A stretch of 64,000 nucleotides of DNA from positions 62,001 to 126,000 of the forward strand of contig CAJFII010000008.1 of the NCBI GenBank assembly GCA_904381285.1, given 5' to 3'. This document shows, piece by piece, positions 50,628 through 60,062 of the stretch (position 1 is its first letter; each line of letters starts with the position of its first letter). The notes beneath the pieces were generated by a model. That model did not search any database. It had not been told where the DNA came from and worked only from the letters and a program-made list of their open reading frames with translations. A program made the position numbers and the translations under genes. This DNA comes from an uncultured Clostridia bacterium (GTDB taxonomy: Bacteria; Bacillota; Clostridia; TANB77; CAG-508).

Positions 50628-51932
50628 ATGAATATTTTAGAAATAATAGCCAAAAAAAGAGATAATAAAACATTATCAAAAGAAGAAATTGATTTTTTTA
50701 TTGAACAATATTGTAATGGAAATATAACTGATTATCAAGCAGCAGCTTTAATTATGGCTATATATATTAATGGAATGAATGAAGAAGAAACAACAAATTT
50801 AACAATGTCAATGGCACATTCTGGAGAAATGCTAGATTTATCTGTTTTTGGAAAAAATGTGGTAGATAAACATAGTACAGGAGGAGTTGGAGATAAAATT
50901 ACACTAATTTTAATGCCAATAATTGCTTCATTAGGAATACCTGTTGCAAAAATGTCTGGTAGAGGGCTAGGATTTACAGGTGGTACTATAGATAAACTAG
51001 AATCAATCCCAGGATATAATACTAGTGTTGAAATTGATGAATTTATACAAAATGTTAAAAATATTGGAATTAGTGTAATTGGACAAACAATGAATTTAGC
51101 CCCAGCAGATAAAAAAATATATGCTTTAAGAGATACAATAGCATGTACAGATAGTATACCGCTTATTGCATCTAGTATTATGAGCAAAAAAATTGCTGCG
51201 GGTGCAAACAAAATTATTCTTGATGTTACATGTGGAAGTGGTGCATTTATGCAGAATAAGGAAGATGCAGTTAAATTATCTGAAACTATGAACAAAATAG
51301 GAAAGTTATCTAATAGAGAAACAATATGCGTTATTACTAATATGGATGAACCTTTAGGATATGCTGTTGGAAATAATATAGAAGTAATAGAAGCAATTAA
51401 AGCATTAAAAGGAGATATGCCAGAAGATGTGAAAGAAGTTATTTTAGAGCTTGGTGCATATATGATTAAGCTTGCAGGTTTAGGAGATAATATAGAAGAG
51501 AATAAAAACAAAATACTAGAAAAAATAGAAAATAAAGAGGCATATCAAAAATTAATTCAGTTAGTAGAAAATCAGGGTGGAGATATTTCATACATAGAAA
51601 ATACAGAAAAATTTCCGAAAGCTAAATTTAAAATTCCAGTTATATCAGATAAAGATGGATTTGTTGAAAGTCTTAATGCAAGAAAAGTTGGAGAAATATC
51701 AGGAGCTCTTGGAGCAGGTAGATTAAGAAAAGAAGATAAGATAGACCAAAGCGTAGGAGTTATGTTATGTAAAAAAATATCTGACAGAGTAGAAGTTGGA
51801 GAGACACTTGCATATGTATATGCAAATAATGAAGAATTAGGAAATAAAGCAAGTAAAAATTTAAAAGAAACATATAAAATAGCAAACAATGTTGTACCAA
51901 AACCTAAGATGATATTAGATATAGTAAAATAA
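50628..51932 (+). CDS. pdp: Pyrimidine-nucleoside phosphorylase
   Basis: 434 aa. MNILEIIAKKRDNKTLSKEEIDFFIEQY, VDKHSTGGVGDKIT (phosphate binding), KMSGRGLGFTGGTIDKLESIPG and DVTCGSGAFM are diagnostic of the thymidine/pyrimidine phosphorylase family. Firmicutes enzymes usually accept uridine and thymidine. Together with deoD and rpiB-like genes it belongs to nucleoside salvage. Confidence 0.95.
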   Translation: MNILEIIAKKRDNKTLSKEEIDFFIEQYCNGNITDYQAAALIMAIYINGMNEEETTNLTMSMAHSGEMLDLSVFGKNVVDKHSTGGVGDKITLILMPIIASLGIPVAKMSGRGLGFTGGTIDKLESIPGYNTSVEIDEFIQNVKNIGISVIGQTMNLAPADKKIYALRDTIACTDSIPLIASSIMSKKIAAGANKIILDVTCGSGAFMQNKEDAVKLSETMNKIGKLSNRETICVITNMDEPLGYAVGNNIEVIEAIKALKGDMPEDVKEVILELGAYMIKLAGLGDNIEENKNKILEKIENKEAYQKLIQLVENQGGDISYIENTEKFPKAKFKIPVISDKDGFVESLNARKVGEISGALGAGRLRKEDKIDQSVGVMLCKKISDRVEVGETLAYVYANNEELGNKASKNLKETYKIANNVVPKPKMILDIVK

Positions 51933-51936
51933 ATTT

Positions 51937-51974
51937 AAAGAAAGAAGAATAGGTTATTCTATTCTTCTTTCTTT
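51937..51974. terminator. Bidirectional terminator between pdp and the 73-aa gene
   Basis: 15-bp stem AAAGAAAGAAGAATA with its complement, eight-base loop; the right arm overlaps the end of the minus-strand gene. Confidence 0.8.
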
Positions 51975-52175
51975 ATCCTTACCACATAATTTATCATATT
52001 CTTTACATTTAATTTTGTAATCCATTTGTTGAGCCATATATCTGTAATACATATATGCTTGCTCATATTGTACCATAGGATTAAACATAGGATCTCTATA
52101 AATATTGTCATTTACCATATTAGGATCAAAACTCATATTATCATAACCATTAAAATCCATATTTCTATCCATCAA
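51954..52175 (-). CDS. Small Met/Tyr/Asn-rich protein
   Basis: 73 aa: repeated M/N/D/Y-rich N-terminus (MDFNGYDNMSFDPNMVNDN) then QAYMYYRYMAQQMDYKIKCKEYD. GGGAG precedes the start. The composition recalls small spore-coat or coat-morphogenetic proteins, and ylbJ, a sporulation gene, lies just upstream on the same strand; this link is an inference. Confidence 0.5.
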   Translation of the reverse strand: MMDRNMDFNGYDNMSFDPNMVNDNIYRDPMFNPMVQYEQAYMYYRYMAQQMDYKIKCKEYDKLCGKDKERRIE

Positions 52176-52234
52176 ATCACTCCCTATAAATATATATGCA
52201 TAAACTACAAATTAATGATATTTAAAAAGTATAT

Positions 52235-53434
52235 TTATTTTCTTTTACTGTAGGCATAGTTTTTATATTTGTAAATAAGAAAAAAAGTAAAAATAAATAA
52301 TAGTAAGGCTATAGATAAGCTGTAATAATTACCATATGCATTAATTGGATTAATATTATTAACATTTGAGGAGAATATTGGTACAATATCTAGATTAAAT
52401 ATAGGAAAAATGTGGATAATAATATATGTTAAAACAGCAGAAATTATACCATGCAATAATTTACCAATAAAATATGGTTTTATTGAAATATCAGACTTAG
52501 ATGTTATGCTCAATACTTGAAGCAAAACACTTAATCCACCAAATCCAAGTAAAAATGAAGAAATTATAATTGTAGTAGAAATTGATTTTGTAGATACTTG
52601 AACGATAGAGCTTAAACCATTTGTTAATTCAATTATTCCAGATAATATACCTTGAATAAAATTAACATTAATTCCTAAAAAATCAAAAAATGGATAAAAT
52701 ATATTAATAGCTATTTGTAATAATCCTGAACTTTTTAGTATTGAAATAATAACTGAAAATAAGATTACAAATCCACCTATAATGACGATACTATTAACAG
52801 AATTCATAATACTACTACTTAATATTTCACCTAAATTTGATAAAGTTATATTCTGATTAGTGGATTTAGAACTATTTTTATAAGATATATTTTCAGAATC
52901 TTTAAATTTCCAAAACCTAAAAAGAAAACCAACAATAATACAACCTAAAAAATGAGTTATAAATAATAAAAATCCAATTAAAGTATTTCCAAACATAGTA
53001 ATTCCTACAGTTCCAATAATAAATAATGGTCCAGAATTGTTAGTAAAGGCAAGTAATCTTTCAGCTTCAGCTTTCGTGCAATCACCATTTTCTCTAAATT
53101 TAGTAACAATTTTTGCACCAATAGGGTATCCACTTATTATTCCCATAACAAAAGCATATGCACCTATTCCAGGAACATTGAAAATGGGTTTCATAAATTT
53201 ATTTAAAAATTTGCCAATATATGAAACTACATTGGTATGCCCTAATAATTCTGTTGCAATAAAGAAAGGCAAAAGAGCAGGAACAACAGAATTTGCCCAT
53301 AATAATAATCCATTTTTTGTGGCAGACAAATTTTCCTTTGAAAATAGAACTAAACATATTGTAAATGCAACTAACAAACTAGGTAAAATATTTCTTTTTA
53401 TAGATAAAGTTATAAAATGACTTTTGTTTTTCAA
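52235..53434 (-). CDS. ylbJ: Sporulation integral membrane protein YlbJ
   Basis: 399 aa, about nine membrane helices. NSVVPALLPFFIATELL, GIISGYPIGAKIVTKFRENGDCTKAEAERLLAFTNNSGPLFIIGTVG and the second-half SGIIELTNGLSS are diagnostic of the YlbJ/nucleoside-recognition-domain family. It is needed for spore cortex formation in Bacillus. It suggests that the lineage sporulates or did until recently. Confidence 0.92.
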   Translation of the reverse strand: MKNKSHFITLSIKRNILPSLLVAFTICLVLFSKENLSATKNGLLLWANSVVPALLPFFIATELLGHTNVVSYIGKFLNKFMKPIFNVPGIGAYAFVMGIISGYPIGAKIVTKFRENGDCTKAEAERLLAFTNNSGPLFIIGTVGITMFGNTLIGFLLFITHFLGCIIVGFLFRFWKFKDSENISYKNSSKSTNQNITLSNLGEILSSSIMNSVNSIVIIGGFVILFSVIISILKSSGLLQIAINIFYPFFDFLGINVNFIQGILSGIIELTNGLSSIVQVSTKSISTTIIISSFLLGFGGLSVLLQVLSITSKSDISIKPYFIGKLLHGIISAVLTYIIIHIFPIFNLDIVPIFSSNVNNINPINAYGNYYSLSIALLLFIFTFFLIYKYKNYAYSKRK

Positions 53435-53577
53435 TTATAAATCCTCCTAATATAATAATTAGAAATTACAATATATTAAAACATAGTAAATATATTAACA
53501 TATATATTAAAAAAATATTGAAATATACATATTATTATGATATATTTGTGATGTAAATTTAAATAGGAGGAATTAAT

Positions 53578-54021
53578 ATGATAGCAATTGGAAGTAACCA
53601 TACAGGATATAAATTAAAAGAAGAAATAAAGAAATATTTAGATGAAAAAGATATTGAATATAAAGACTTTGGGGTAGAAAAAGATGAAATAATTGATTAT
53701 CCAGAAATAGCTAAAAGAGTAAGCCAAGCAGTTTCAAAAGGCGTTTGCGAATCAGGTATATTAATTAGTAAAACAGGATTAGGAATGTCTATAGTAGCAA
53801 ATAAATTTAAAAAAATAAAATGTGTACCATGTTATGACGAATATACAGCAAAATATTCAAAATTATATCATAACAGCAATATTATTGCATTAGGAGGAGA
53901 AGACTTAAGCGTAAGTACAGCAATTTGCATATTGAGAATGTGGCTTGCTACACAATATGAAGGAGATAGAAAACAAGAACTTGAAATAATAGATGAAATA
54001 GAGAAAGAAAATATGAAATAA
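53578..54021 (+). CDS. RpiB/LacA/LacB-family protein with altered active site
   Basis: 147 aa, full length and clearly homologous ([58 protein letters not shown]). However, the catalytic CGTG is SKTG (Cys to Ser), the CDH/SDH Asp is Asn, and the SR-x-HN-D-x-N segment reads SKLYHNSN, with the later phosphate-binding Arg as Glu. RpiB interconverts ribose-5-P and ribulose-5-P. This copy may act on another substrate or not be an isomerase. It lies 14 bases before tagO. Confidence 0.8.
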   Translation: MIAIGSNHTGYKLKEEIKKYLDEKDIEYKDFGVEKDEIIDYPEIAKRVSQAVSKGVCESGILISKTGLGMSIVANKFKKIKCVPCYDEYTAKYSKLYHNSNIIALGGEDLSVSTAICILRMWLATQYEGDRKQELEIIDEIEKENMK

Positions 54022-54035
54022 TAGGAGGCCTACTT

Positions 54036-55277
54036 ATGTGGGGAGATATTGCAATAGCGTTTTTACTTGCATTTATTACAGCATTTGTTGTTACACCCTA
54101 TACAATTAAACTGGCAAAAAAAGTAGGAGCGATAGATTTACCAAAAGATGAGAGAAGAATTAATAAAAAACCAATGCCACGATTAGGTGGACTTGCTGTC
54201 ATTGCAGGTTTTTTGGTGTCTATAATATATTTAATTACTATTATGGGAATAGAAGGAACTATTAATTTAGCAGAAGATCAATATTATATTAAATTAGTAG
54301 GTTATTTTGTTGGAGCATTGGTTATAATAATAACATGCTTTATAGATGATGTAAAAGGAATTTCACCATTAGTAAAGCTTTCAGGACAAATTGTTGCAGC
54401 TATAATCATAATGAAATGTGGAGTTAGGATTGAACATATAAGTATACCATTTTTAGAAACAGAAGAGTTAATGCAACTAAATAATGCTTTTTCAACTATC
54501 TTAACATTAGGTTGGATTGTTGGAATTACAAATGCTATTAACTTAATAGATGGACTTGATGGATTGTCATCTGGAATATCTTTAATATCTTGTTTATCAT
54601 TAATAATTATATTTTCATTAAATGATTCACCACTAATTGCAATTATAATGATTACAGCTTTAGCAGGTGCATTAACAGGATTTTTGCCATTTAACTTTAA
54701 TCCAGCAAAAACATTTATAGGAGATACAGGATCCAATTTTTTAGGATATTCTTTAGCAGTTATATCTATATTAGGAGTAGCAAAAACATATACAGCAATA
54801 GTAATTGTTGCACCGTTAATAGTTCTTGCACTTCCAGTGTTTGATACACTATTTGCAATAGTAAGGAGATTAATAAAAGGCAAATCATTAAAAGCTGTTG
54901 TAATGCCAGATAAAGGGCATTTACATCATAAAATGCTAAAAAAAGGATTTACACAAAAAGAAGCGGTTTTAACCCTATATGGAATTAGTGCTACATTTGG
55001 AATGTTTGCAATAATATTGTTAGAAAGTGGAATATGGAAAGCAATGTCATTTGCGTTAATCGTAGTTGCAGTAATAGCACTAGGATATAAAAATATATTT
55101 AAATTAAGAGGAGGTAATGAAATGTACAGATGTTTAGCATGTGGATATGAATATAATCCAGAAATAGGAGATCCAGATAATGGAATAGCTCCAGGTACAG
55201 CTTTTGAAGACTTACCAGATACATGGGTATGCCCATTATGTGGAGTAGGAAAAGATATGTTTGAAGAAGTTGAATAA
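54036..55277 (+). CDS. tagO: Undecaprenyl-phosphate GlcNAc-1-phosphate transferase fused in frame to rubredoxin
   Basis: 413 aa. Residues 1-362 are a MraY/WecA/TagO-type polytopic enzyme (about ten helices) that starts wall teichoic acid synthesis: [56 protein letters not shown] and the HLHHKML loop. Residues 363-413 are a complete rubredoxin. A good ribosome binding site lies inside the frame before the rubredoxin ATG. Fusion by loss of a stop codon is the simplest reading. Confidence 0.9.
   Translation: MWGDIAIAFLLAFITAFVVTPYTIKLAKKVGAIDLPKDERRINKKPMPRLGGLAVIAGFLVSIIYLITIMGIEGTINLAEDQYYIKLVGYFVGALVIIITCFIDDVKGISPLVKLSGQIVAAIIIMKCGVRIEHISIPFLETEELMQLNNAFSTILTLGWIVGITNAINLIDGLDGLSSGISLISCLSLIIIFSLNDSPLIAIIMITALAGALTGFLPFNFNPAKTFIGDTGSNFLGYSLAVISILGVAKTYTAIVIVAPLIVLALPVFDTLFAIVRRLIKGKSLKAVVMPDKGHLHHKMLKKGFTQKEAVLTLYGISATFGMFAIILLESGIWKAMSFALIVVAVIALGYKNIFKLRGGNEMYRCLACGYEYNPEIGDPDNGIAPGTAFEDLPDTWVCPLCGVGKDMFEEVE
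55122..55277 (+). CDS. Rubredoxin (C-terminal domain of the tagO frame, probably also started independently)
   Basis: 51 aa: [36 protein letters not shown], with both CxxC pairs for the Fe(Cys)4 site, standard length. AGAGGAGG (55107-55114) is 7 bases before this ATG, the ideal distance, so a separate soluble rubredoxin is likely made from the same frame. Rubredoxins transfer electrons in anaerobes' oxygen defence. Confidence 0.75.
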   Translation: MYRCLACGYEYNPEIGDPDNGIAPGTAFEDLPDTWVCPLCGVGKDMFEEVE

Positions 55278-55393
55278 ATTGTACAAACAAATTTCTATAG
55301 TAGAGAAATATACCATGAATAGATAAAACTTTTCATTTTTATCTATTTATGGTATAATTTTTTTGCAAAATAAATATAAGGAGATTAAGAGAT

Positions 55394-56278
55394 ATGGAAA
55401 ATAATGATAGAATTATAAAATGTTTAGCATATGAAGGTAAAGTAAGTATTATATGTGCAGATACAACATATTTAGTTGAACAAGCAAGAAAAATACATGA
55501 TTTAAGTCCAGTAGCAACAGCTGCTTTAGGTAGAACACTAACTGTATCTAGCATTATAGCAATTAATATGAAAAACAAAAACGATAGATTAACGGTACAA
55601 ATTAAAGGAGATGGACCTATTGGAAATATTGTTGTTGTAGCAAATAATTTTCCAAAACTAAAAGGTTATGTAGGAAATAACTTATTAGATTTACCACTAA
55701 ATGAAAATGGAAAACTAAATGTTGGACAAGCAGTAGGAAAAAATGGATTTCTAAATGTAATAAAGGATATAGGGCTAAAAGAACCATATATAGGTATGGT
55801 ACCACTTGTATCTGGTGAAATAGCAGAGGATTTTACAAACTATTTTGCAACTTCTGAACAAACTCCAGCTGTTGTTAGTTTAGGAGTATTAGTTAATTCA
55901 GATGGGGTAAAAAAATCTGGAGGATATGTTTTAACTTTAATGCCAGATGCAACAGAAGATATCATTGAAAAGATAGAAAAAAATATAGAGAAGATAGATT
56001 CTATAAGTAAAATGTTAGATGAGAATATTCCTTTAATAGAAATTGCAAAAAAGGCTACAGGAGATGAAAATATTGAAGTAATTGAAGAAAATATAATACC
56101 TGTATATGAATGTGATTGTAGTAAAGAAAAAATAGAAAAAGGCTTAATTGCAATAGGTAAGGATGAATTAAAGGATATTATTGAAACACAAGGAAATATA
56201 GAAACAGTATGTCATTTCTGTAATAAAAAATATAATTTTAGTAAACAAGAATTACAAAATTTATTAGATAATATTTAA
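55394..56278 (+). CDS. hslO: Redox-regulated chaperone Hsp33
   Basis: 294 aa. MENNDRIIKCLAYEGKVSIICADTT, TAALGRTLTVSSI, QIKGDGPIGNIVV, and the C-terminal redox zinc switch CDC...CHFC. Oxidation releases zinc and activates holdase function. It is 17 bases before mnmA. Confidence 0.95.
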   Translation: MENNDRIIKCLAYEGKVSIICADTTYLVEQARKIHDLSPVATAALGRTLTVSSIIAINMKNKNDRLTVQIKGDGPIGNIVVVANNFPKLKGYVGNNLLDLPLNENGKLNVGQAVGKNGFLNVIKDIGLKEPYIGMVPLVSGEIAEDFTNYFATSEQTPAVVSLGVLVNSDGVKKSGGYVLTLMPDATEDIIEKIEKNIEKIDSISKMLDENIPLIEIAKKATGDENIEVIEENIIPVYECDCSKEKIEKGLIAIGKDELKDIIETQGNIETVCHFCNKKYNFSKQELQNLLDNI

Positions 56279-56294
56279 AGTAGTAGGAGTAATA

Positions 56295-57359
56295 ATGAAA
56301 AGAGTTTTATTAGGAATGAGTGGAGGAGTAGATAGCTCAGTATCAGCCATTTTATTAAAAAAAGCAGGATATGAGGTAATTGGAGCAACTATGGAGTTGT
56401 GGAAAGATGAAAGTAATATAGAAACTGGTTGTTGCTCTTCTAGTGCAATTGATGATGCAAGAAATGTATGTAATAAATTAGGCATTGAGCATTATGTATT
56501 AGATTGTAAAAAAGAATTTAGAAAATATGTAATAGATGATTTTGTGGAATGTTATAAATGTGCAAAAACTCCAAATCCATGTATTGAATGTAATAAACAT
56601 ATAAAATTTGATTTATTTTATAAAAAAGCACAAGAATTAGGGTGTGAATATATTTCAACAGGACATTATGCAAAAACTGAATATGTAGAGAAATTTGGAA
56701 GAGTAGTGTTAAAAAAATCAAATGCACAAAAAAAGGATCAAACATATTTCTTATATGGAATTCCAAAGGAAGTCCTTCCAAAAATGATTTTTCCTCTTCA
56801 AGATTTTTCGGAAAAATCAGAAATTAGAAAAATTGCAGAAGAAAATGGTTTACAAGTGGCTAAAAAACCAGATAGTCAAGAAGTGTGTTTTATACCTAAT
56901 AATAAATACACAGAATTTTTACTAAATAATTTAGAATACAAACCAGAACAGGGAAATATTGTAACTACAAATGGAGAAATTTTAGGAAAACATAGAGGGT
57001 TAATTTATTATACAGTAGGTCAAAGAAAGGGATTAGGAATAGCATATAAAGAACCATTATATGTACTAAAATTAGATGATAATAAAAATGAGGTAGTTGT
57101 TGGAACACAACAAGAGTTATATACAAAAGAGCTATATGCAAATGAACTAAATTTTCTATTATTTAATACATTAGATAAAGTAATGGAAGTTAATGCAAAA
57201 ATAAGATATAGGTCAGAGGAAGCAAAAGCGAAAATTATACCAATAAGTAAAGATAAAGTTAAAGTAGAATTTGAAAAACCACAAAGAGCAGTAACTAAAG
57301 GACAATCAGTAGTGTTTTATATAGACGACATTGTTTTAGGGGGAGGAAAAATATTATAA
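56295..57359 (+). CDS. mnmA: tRNA-specific 2-thiouridylase
   Basis: 354 aa. Thiolates U34 of tRNA-Lys/Glu/Gln. PP-loop LLGMSGGVDSSVSA, catalytic Cys in TPNPCIECN and the second in SQEVCFI, plus STGHYAK and KKDQTYFLYG. The C-terminal beta-barrel is complete (KGQSVVFYIDDIVLGGGKI). Confidence 0.96.
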   Translation: MKRVLLGMSGGVDSSVSAILLKKAGYEVIGATMELWKDESNIETGCCSSSAIDDARNVCNKLGIEHYVLDCKKEFRKYVIDDFVECYKCAKTPNPCIECNKHIKFDLFYKKAQELGCEYISTGHYAKTEYVEKFGRVVLKKSNAQKKDQTYFLYGIPKEVLPKMIFPLQDFSEKSEIRKIAEENGLQVAKKPDSQEVCFIPNNKYTEFLLNNLEYKPEQGNIVTTNGEILGKHRGLIYYTVGQRKGLGIAYKEPLYVLKLDDNKNEVVVGTQQELYTKELYANELNFLLFNTLDKVMEVNAKIRYRSEEAKAKIIPISKDKVKVEFEKPQRAVTKGQSVVFYIDDIVLGGGKIL

Positions 57360-57368
57360 TATATAATA

Positions 57369-57405
57369 AAAAATGGTATTACATTAATTTGTAATACCAT
57401 TTTTA
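57369..57405. terminator. Bidirectional terminator between mnmA and the VirD4-like gene
   Basis: AAAATGGTATTACA/TGTAATACCATTTT, five-base loop, T-run. Confidence 0.85.
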
Positions 57406-57413
57406 TATGTTTT

Positions 57414-59774
57414 CTAATTTGGATTTCCTCTTTTTAAATCAAATACAATTGCATCATCATTGTCAAATAAGAATTTTGAATCAGTATTATCTGTTTTAAT
57501 TGGGTCTATATCTCCTTGAGCATCTACAGAATAATCTGTTTTAGTTAAATCTAATTTTTTCTTTTTATCATTAGATGTATGATCTTCAGCTATTCCGCTT
57601 GTAAATCTAGAAAAATCATATTTTTTAGGAAGATGAGGTTCTTTGTATTTTGCTTCTAGAAAATCAACTTTACCGTCACCATAATTATTTTTTCCTTTTA
57701 AATCTTTTATAACATATGCACAATCCTTAAATTTTAAAGCCTGTAATTTTCCAGATTTAATATTTGCTTTCCAATCCCAAACAGGATTTCCTAACTTATC
57801 TTCATACTGTACTTTAGAAGTATTATATGTAGCTGTGAATTTCCATTCCCTGTGATCACCAAATTCTTTTTCCCAAATTTCACTTTCTTCACGAGTAATA
57901 CCACCAAAAACTAATTTTGTAGTAGAATTAGATAAAATGGTGTCTCTATATTTTGAATTATCTTTAGGACCTAATTGAGAAAGTGTTTGTGTAGAAATGA
58001 TAGTTCCTACATGATATTTTCTGTATATTGTATATAAAGCTTCTGTAGCACTACATACATATGGTGAAAAATCATCAATATATAGGAAATGAGGGATTCT
58101 AGAATTTTCATTTCCAGGTCTTCTTAATACTGAAAATTGCATTAACAATATAAAGAATAATCCAAAGGCTACATGTGCGGTAGCTCCTAAATCACCTCTT
58201 CTTGTACATACAAAGGTGATATCACCATTTTCTAACATGTTATCAAAATTAATATTATTTGTTCTATTACACAAAATATTTCTAACATTATTTATTCTTA
58301 ATAAATTATCTAATTGTGTAATTGCAGAATATACAAAATGCTCAGTATCTGATCTCATATCTGAATTACGATAAAAATTCTTTTTAAAATAGCCTAATTG
58401 TAAATAATATTCTTCAGCTAATTCAGGAATTTCTTCCATTTGTTTACACATATCTTCTACTAAATCAAAGTCATTTAACATTTTTAGCATATCCTCAAGA
58501 TTTGGTAAATCGCCATTATGAAGTCTAGGATACATTACTTTTAATAAAATAGATAGGTTTTCAATAGCTTGCATTGCAGTATTAGCTCTAAAGGTTTCTT
58601 CATCATCCAAATGAGTTGAATTATACATTCCTTTTAATACTGTAGAAATTGCGACAGCTGTTAAAGAAGGATCATCAAAAACAAAAGGATTTATTCCCAT
58701 AGAATTTGGATCATTTGGATCGATAAGGTTATATGAAATATTATAGTTATTAGCAACATCTATCATATTCTTTGTCGATTCAATATCTGGAGATATATAA
58801 GTAAGTCCTAGAGTTCTATAAATAATTCCTCTTGATCCTTTATCATAATATATCATTTTTTTCATGTATGCATTATATAAACTTTCTTTTCCAGCAGCTG
58901 GAGTTAACATATTTAAAGTGAAATTTTCGTTTAAATAATCATTATTATAAGGACGGTTCAAATATGCAATTCCTGTTTTTAATGCTGTAAATCCCATTTC
59001 TTTTGATACTTCTTTAAAGAAAAATTTCTTTTCAATGTCTCTTGCAATCATTGGTTCAAATACCATTGAAGTTTTACCAGTACCAGAAATACCAACAATC
59101 AAGGCTGGATTAAATCTTCTTGCTTCTGGTATTTTTGCAATATGACCTTTTACTTTATCTCTACAAAGAATATTTTCACAAGTGTATGGTCCCATACCAG
59201 CTTTTTTGTCTGATAAATCGATTCCACCATAATCGTTTATACCATCTCGAATATCCTTTGATTCGTTAATTGTAGTAAATAACCATTTAAATAATGGATA
59301 GAAAGTAACAAGTGGTAAGTATATAGCTATAGATTGAAAGGCAGGTCTAATTAAGTTAGAAAATTCTGTAACAATTGTTGTATAATTTGGTACAGACAAG
59401 AATAATAACCATAATAAACCATTAATCCATTGTACAGCCATAGATATTCCAACTACATATAGGGCTATACAGTATACATATAAATATGTTACTTTTAATT
59501 TATATGATTTTGCAAAGCTTGACGAGCCAGAAAATAAGAAGGCAAATACAGGACAAGCAAGTGCAAAAGTATAAGTTATTGGTCCCCAGTAGGATACACC
59601 TATTCCAGTGAAAAATAACATAAGTAGTTCAACAACCCTATCTACCATTATGTATAAAGTAGCAAGAGTTAAAATATATGTAACAAAAGTATTTCGGTCT
59701 GTGCCTAACCATTTTAAAAATTTATCTATTTTCTTTAACAATCTTTCCACCACTTTCAAATTAAAACTATACAA
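57414..59774 (-). CDS. VirD4/TraG-like DNA-translocating ATPase (type IV coupling protein-like)
   Basis: 786 aa. Four to five membrane helices in residues about 25-175, then a cytoplasmic AAA-type motor: Walker A GISGTGKTS (about residue 231), Walker B HFLYIDDFSPY (about 575), and STQTLSQLGPKDNSKYRDTILSNSTTKLVFGG as in VirD4/TraG. The C-terminus is Lys/Asp-rich and disordered. Coupling proteins deliver DNA-protein complexes to type IV secretion channels. Here there is no relaxase, VirB4 or other transfer gene nearby, and base composition is native, so it looks domesticated. Function unknown. Confidence 0.8.
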   Translation of the reverse strand: MYSFNLKVVERLLKKIDKFLKWLGTDRNTFVTYILTLATLYIMVDRVVELLMLFFTGIGVSYWGPITYTFALACPVFAFLFSGSSSFAKSYKLKVTYLYVYCIALYVVGISMAVQWINGLLWLLFLSVPNYTTIVTEFSNLIRPAFQSIAIYLPLVTFYPLFKWLFTTINESKDIRDGINDYGGIDLSDKKAGMGPYTCENILCRDKVKGHIAKIPEARRFNPALIVGISGTGKTSMVFEPMIARDIEKKFFFKEVSKEMGFTALKTGIAYLNRPYNNDYLNENFTLNMLTPAAGKESLYNAYMKKMIYYDKGSRGIIYRTLGLTYISPDIESTKNMIDVANNYNISYNLIDPNDPNSMGINPFVFDDPSLTAVAISTVLKGMYNSTHLDDEETFRANTAMQAIENLSILLKVMYPRLHNGDLPNLEDMLKMLNDFDLVEDMCKQMEEIPELAEEYYLQLGYFKKNFYRNSDMRSDTEHFVYSAITQLDNLLRINNVRNILCNRTNNINFDNMLENGDITFVCTRRGDLGATAHVAFGLFFILLMQFSVLRRPGNENSRIPHFLYIDDFSPYVCSATEALYTIYRKYHVGTIISTQTLSQLGPKDNSKYRDTILSNSTTKLVFGGITREESEIWEKEFGDHREWKFTATYNTSKVQYEDKLGNPVWDWKANIKSGKLQALKFKDCAYVIKDLKGKNNYGDGKVDFLEAKYKEPHLPKKYDFSRFTSGIAEDHTSNDKKKKLDLTKTDYSVDAQGDIDPIKTDNTDSKFLFDNDDAIVFDLKRGNPN

Positions 59775-60062
59775 TATATATTATCCTATAAAATGAAGAA
59801 AAAAACAAGAGTATTTGAATAAAAATGCTAAAAATTCTATGGATTATTATGGTAAATTCAATATTACACAATTAGTAACTTATATAATAATAAAAAAGAA
59901 ATTACATATAATTAATAAGAAAATTAACATTTTACATACGGACAGATGAACTAAAAATGTTTTTTATAATAAAAAAATCACAAAAAGATTACAAAAAACT
60001 CTTGAATATTAAATATATTATTAATATAATGATAAAATAATAAAAATTTGAAAGGAATAGAA

